A stretch of DNA of 64,000 bases from Selaginella tamariscina (lineage: Eukaryota; Streptophyta; Lycopodiopsida; Selaginellales; Selaginellaceae). The position numbers and the translations under genes were made by a program. Shown piece after piece: positions 61,029 to 64,000 of the stretch. The notes below the pieces were generated by a model. The model ran no database searches and was not told the origin of the DNA. It saw nothing but the letters and a program-made list of their open reading frames with translations. Location of the stretch: NCBI GenBank assembly GCA_003024785.1, contig PUQB01000065.1, positions 139,501-203,500 of the forward strand, read 5' to 3'. Numbering within the stretch: position 1 is the first letter of the stretch; each line of letters begins with the position of its first letter.

Positions 61029-62052
61029 ATGGAGTGTCAAGATATGATACACTTGATAATCAGCAAAGGGATTACAAGAAGGGATCTAGCGCGCTTTCAG
61101 GCAATCTCTCGTACATGGGCAAAGTGCTGTAGAGAAGCTATCAAATCTTTAGATAAATCCTACTTGGTGGGGGTAAATGGTTCACACCAATGTATACAAA
61201 TGGTCAACCTCAGGACTGCTGAAGTTCATCCATTAAAGCTATCGCCATCCTTGACATCTTATCTTGGTGATTACTGGATTAGGCTGCTCGACAGCTGTGA
61301 AGGTTTGGTTTTGATTTTTTGCAAGGGAAAGATGACTTCGGTCGCCTTGCAGTTGGTAACCCATGCATCAACCAATGGAAGGTCTTGCCAAAATTCATGT
61401 TTGTAAGACATGGTACTATATCCAGAGAGAATGACACACTTGTCATCACTGCTATGTGTCGCTGCGGTTCCTTGTACGAATACAATGTTAAAACGATTCA
61501 TGGTACTGTGTGACTGAAAAGGTACGCCAGACTGATTATTACTGTTGGTGGAGAGGTGATTACTACAGCTGGTTTGATGGAAACCCCTGCATATACGATG
61601 AGCTTCGGGTTAAATGGGTTCCACTGCAGAATTGTAGAATTAAGGTTTCCCGGTGGTTTACTGTGGAGTCAAATGGGAGATTTTATATATATGTAATTGC
61701 AGAGGACCAATTGAGGACGTTTGAGGTGGTTAACAAGAAGGTGGTGGAGGTGGTTAACGAGATACTGTCAGAAATGAATGTACGTTGGTTGTGTTGGATG
61801 GTTGGGAGTGGAGAGAAGCTATTTTGGAAGAGACCACTGACTAAAGTGATGGTCTGTTATTCAACCTTGGATAACTCCTCCGTGACTATTGATGTAACCC
61901 ACACTGCTTTCCTGTTTCCGGTTCACTATACTGACGACGGTGGTGTTGCATTTAGCCGCTTTATACAACGTAATTGGGAAAGCAAGAGGTTTTGGACAAT
62001 GAAACGTGAGATTGCTCGCCTGTTTAGTTGTCTAGCCACGTGCCTGTGCTAG
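61029..62052 (+). pseudogene. F-box gene B, copy 4 (two one-base gaps; near intact)
   Basis: Only two single-base gaps separate it from a 341-aa frame: one near 61313 (gattttttgc for gatctttttgc) and one near 61491 (ttaaaacgattc for ttaagaacgattc). The second half is continuous (61510-62052, 180 aa), from MTEKVRQTDYYCWW through WMVGSGEKLFWKRP to SCLATCLC. It is the best template in the window for the full B protein and is nearly identical to copy 2. Confidence 0.8.
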
Positions 62053-62628
62053 CCACCAAATGATTCATATTAATGAAGAGGTGCTTTCACTCCATCAAAG
62101 TGTGTGTATATGTGTGTACATTTGTGTGGGTGTGCTGTATTATACTTCATTTCGTATAAATATGTGTTTTATTTTCATTGATTCCATATTGCCATCGTTG
62201 TTGATGCTTAATATGTATATATATACATTTAAACTCTGACGTAGAGAGTGAGCACCAAGAGGGTTACGTGTGACATGTGTGGAGCTGTAATTTGTTTTAT
62301 ATATATATACACAGAATCTTGCATCATACAGTACGATGATATGTGTGTGCAATCGTTGCCGTGTGCAACAAATAGTTTAGAACTAGTTTAGTAAAAACTT
62401 TATATCCGGTATATGATGTGACACGCGGGTGCGTGTATGCACGTAGCTAATCAGAATGAAAGTAGTATCAGATGAACATAAAAAAAACTTTACTATACGC
62501 AGTGAGAAATGTTTTTCTTTAATTTTATAATAATAGAAGTCGTATACTTAAAAATTGAAATAGCTTAGCCTAATTAGGGTGTATATATATGGAACTAAAG
62601 GTCAAAGCTTATTGCACATCAACTAATC
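62053..62628. other. 3' flank of F-box B, unit 4
   Basis: TG/TA-rich flank nearly identical to 38756-39335. No gene. Confidence 0.6.
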
Positions 62629-62665
62629 AAGAATGTGGTAGAGATGCCATCTCTACCACATTCTT
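62629..62665. repeat. 37-bp near-perfect palindrome, unit 4
   Basis: Same palindrome as 39336-39372. Confidence 0.92.
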
Positions 62666-62858
62666 GTTAACCACCTCAATAGGTGATCATGCAGGCACAC
62701 CCATTAACACGTAGCTCATCTTATATGTAGAGGTACACGTGAAACAAACTGCCTACATCTGTACTAACACAATACCATGAATAGTCCCTAACATTGTATT
62801 CGTTTAAGGAACCCTTACTATCCATCACAAGTGTGTCAGTATCGTAATTTTGACAATA
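62666..62858 (-). pseudogene. Antisense F-box remnant downstream of B, unit 4
   Basis: Counterpart of 39373-39565. Confidence 0.8.
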
Positions 62859-63441
62859 CCTTCTATTGGTTAATGCATGCATTTATCACAAGAGTCCCGC
62901 ACTTGAAACTACATCAACTACCCATGTACGTATATTTCAACATAATATTTTTATGTATACTATATGTTTGAGTTGTGCTGGAGAGAATAATTGAAGAACT
63001 GCAGTCCAAAATGGGTGTCTTTTTAACTATATATTGTTGTTGTCATCCGTATTTTACATAACAATTATTTTATTAATCATAATTAATTTTAAAATAAATA
63101 TCTTAAATATGTTTATAGCTTAAGGTGTATTTTATATATATTCCAGTAGTCATCAAATGCATTTCAAGTAACAGATAAACATTTACAATACCTTATCTCG
63201 TACATTTGCATTTCAGCATTTGAACTACGTAATTTTATAGTTGTCTTTTCTTCTCATTATAATAGTAATAACCTGCAACTCCATGGTTATTTCTTTTTTT
63301 TATTATAGTGGTCATATAGGTTATTCTTGTATCAATAAGTTACACTTATATTTTCTTTACATAAACTTTCAGCACTTTACCAAATTTTATCTCTTGAACC
63401 TTTAGTGACATGTACCTCACCCACATCATTAATCAAGAGCT
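62859..63441. other. AT-rich spacer, end of unit 4
   Basis: No gene. Nearly identical to the end of unit 2. Confidence 0.6.
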
Positions 63442-64000
63442 AAACATGAGGTAAATTAATTACCAATAATATATTTAAAATCTTAGTGTTCTATTATTCA
63501 ATACCACAATGTTTTTACTACATTACGCGTGTGATATATAATTGTAGTCCCTGGTATTAATTACCCCTTTAGTTCTATACCCTAATACTTTAAAGCTCAA
63601 CAACACTCGTGCTAATGATTGGAAGCATAGTGATATTTTACAAAATTCTATGTAGTTGGTGTATAGGAAAATTTGGACCATCACCTTGGTAGCCTTGGTA
63701 TGCATGTAGTGAACTAGTCTTCTACTTGTATTTATACGTCTTTATTTCACTTTATTATTTCCCTTTTTTATCTTTTATTACATGGTTAAATTAGTCAAAA
63801 TTATTATGCTAATGCATATAATTAATGCTTGCTTTGACTAAGCACCTCTTTTTGTTTTCTTTTATGCACTTCCTTATCACCTTTTCAAGTCAAAGTTAAG
63901 TCACCTTCTTCCATAACTCTTCACCATTCATGGGTCAAATCAACCTTCTTCCATAACCCTCACCATTTATGGGTCAAACCCACCTTCTTCCATAACCCCC
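63442..64000. repeat. Tandem array unit 5 (start only, cut by window end)
   Basis: The first 559 bp of a fifth copy. It has the same deletion junction as unit 3, with the AT-rich block joined to the LTR-fossil leader at about 63596, so the array continues beyond the window. Confidence 0.92.
63597..64000 (+). mobile_element. Fossil LTR-retroelement leader, unit 5 (cut by window end)
   Basis: Collinear with 40311-40720 of unit 3. Continues beyond the window. Confidence 0.6.

Larger units (their letters stand above)
51386..63441. repeat. Tandem array unit 4 (12.1 kb, deleted)
   Basis: Fourth copy. The AT-rich block is present, but at about 53372 the sequence jumps from the position equivalent to ~2600 of unit 1 to the one equivalent to ~5147. 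This removes the LTR-like leader and almost all of the RNase H region. The F-box A part is unusually rich in small deletions. Confidence 0.93.

Noticed and set aside
1-64000. Centromeric or other satellite array
   Set aside because: The period of ~14.4 kb contains genes and fossils in fixed order; this is a segmental tandem duplication.
1-64000. CRISPR array, rRNA, tRNA, bacterial operon or phage
   Set aside because: No spaced short repeats, no rRNA or tRNA sequence recognised, and the gene structure is eukaryotic.

Overview
The window looks like an accessory, repeat-dominated stretch of a land-plant nuclear genome. The evidence is AT-rich intergenic DNA with TG/TA microsatellites, GT-AG introns, F-box genes with 5'UTR introns, plant-style LTR and CACTA-type elements, and a macro-domain gene with a plant-like exon structure. 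The species cannot be fixed from the sequence; a bryophyte, lycophyte or fern is only a guess. No rRNA, tRNA, CRISPR array or prokaryotic gene was seen.

The whole window is one tandem array of an approximately 14.4-kb unit: unit 1 (1-14353), unit 2 (14354-40160), unit 3 (40161-51385), unit 4 (51386-63441) and the first ~560 bp of unit 5. Each full unit has the same order: (i) an AT-rich, TG/TA-rich block with no gene; (ii) a block of fossils, namely a broken LTR-retroelement piece with RNase H and gag parts followed by a decayed CACTA/TNP2-like transposase; (iii) in units 2-4, an antisense remnant of an F-box gene; (iv) a promoter cassette built from nested inverted repeats; (v) F-box gene A on the + strand; (vi) an antisense F-box remnant; (vii) a MITE-like element; (viii) a second copy of the promoter module; (ix) F-box gene B on the + strand; (x) another antisense F-box remnant; (xi) an AT-rich spacer. 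Units 3, 4 and 5 have lost different or shared parts of blocks (i) and (ii). Units 3 and 5 share one deletion junction, which points to a two-unit (about 23.3 kb) higher-order duplication.

Unit 2 has nearly doubled in size through two clean insertions with target-site duplications. One is a 3111-bp CACTA-like element (18137-21247) carrying a captured, broken macro-domain (ADP-ribose-binding) gene. The other is an 8351-bp non-coding LTR element (22926-31276, minus orientation). Empty sites for both are visible in unit 1.

The eight F-box copies form two paralogous lineages, A (about 360 aa) and B (about 341 aa). Only B of unit 1 reads continuously over most of its length (268 aa), and it has lost its C-terminus to a deletion. 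The others carry mostly one-base indels against a background of few substitutions, so assembly error and real decay cannot be told apart here. The strongest lead is the repeated sense/antisense arrangement: F-box A and B are each followed by, and A in units 2-4 also preceded by, inverted pieces of the same gene family, together with a nested inverted-repeat promoter. Such a locus could make double-stranded RNA and small RNAs that silence the F-box family.
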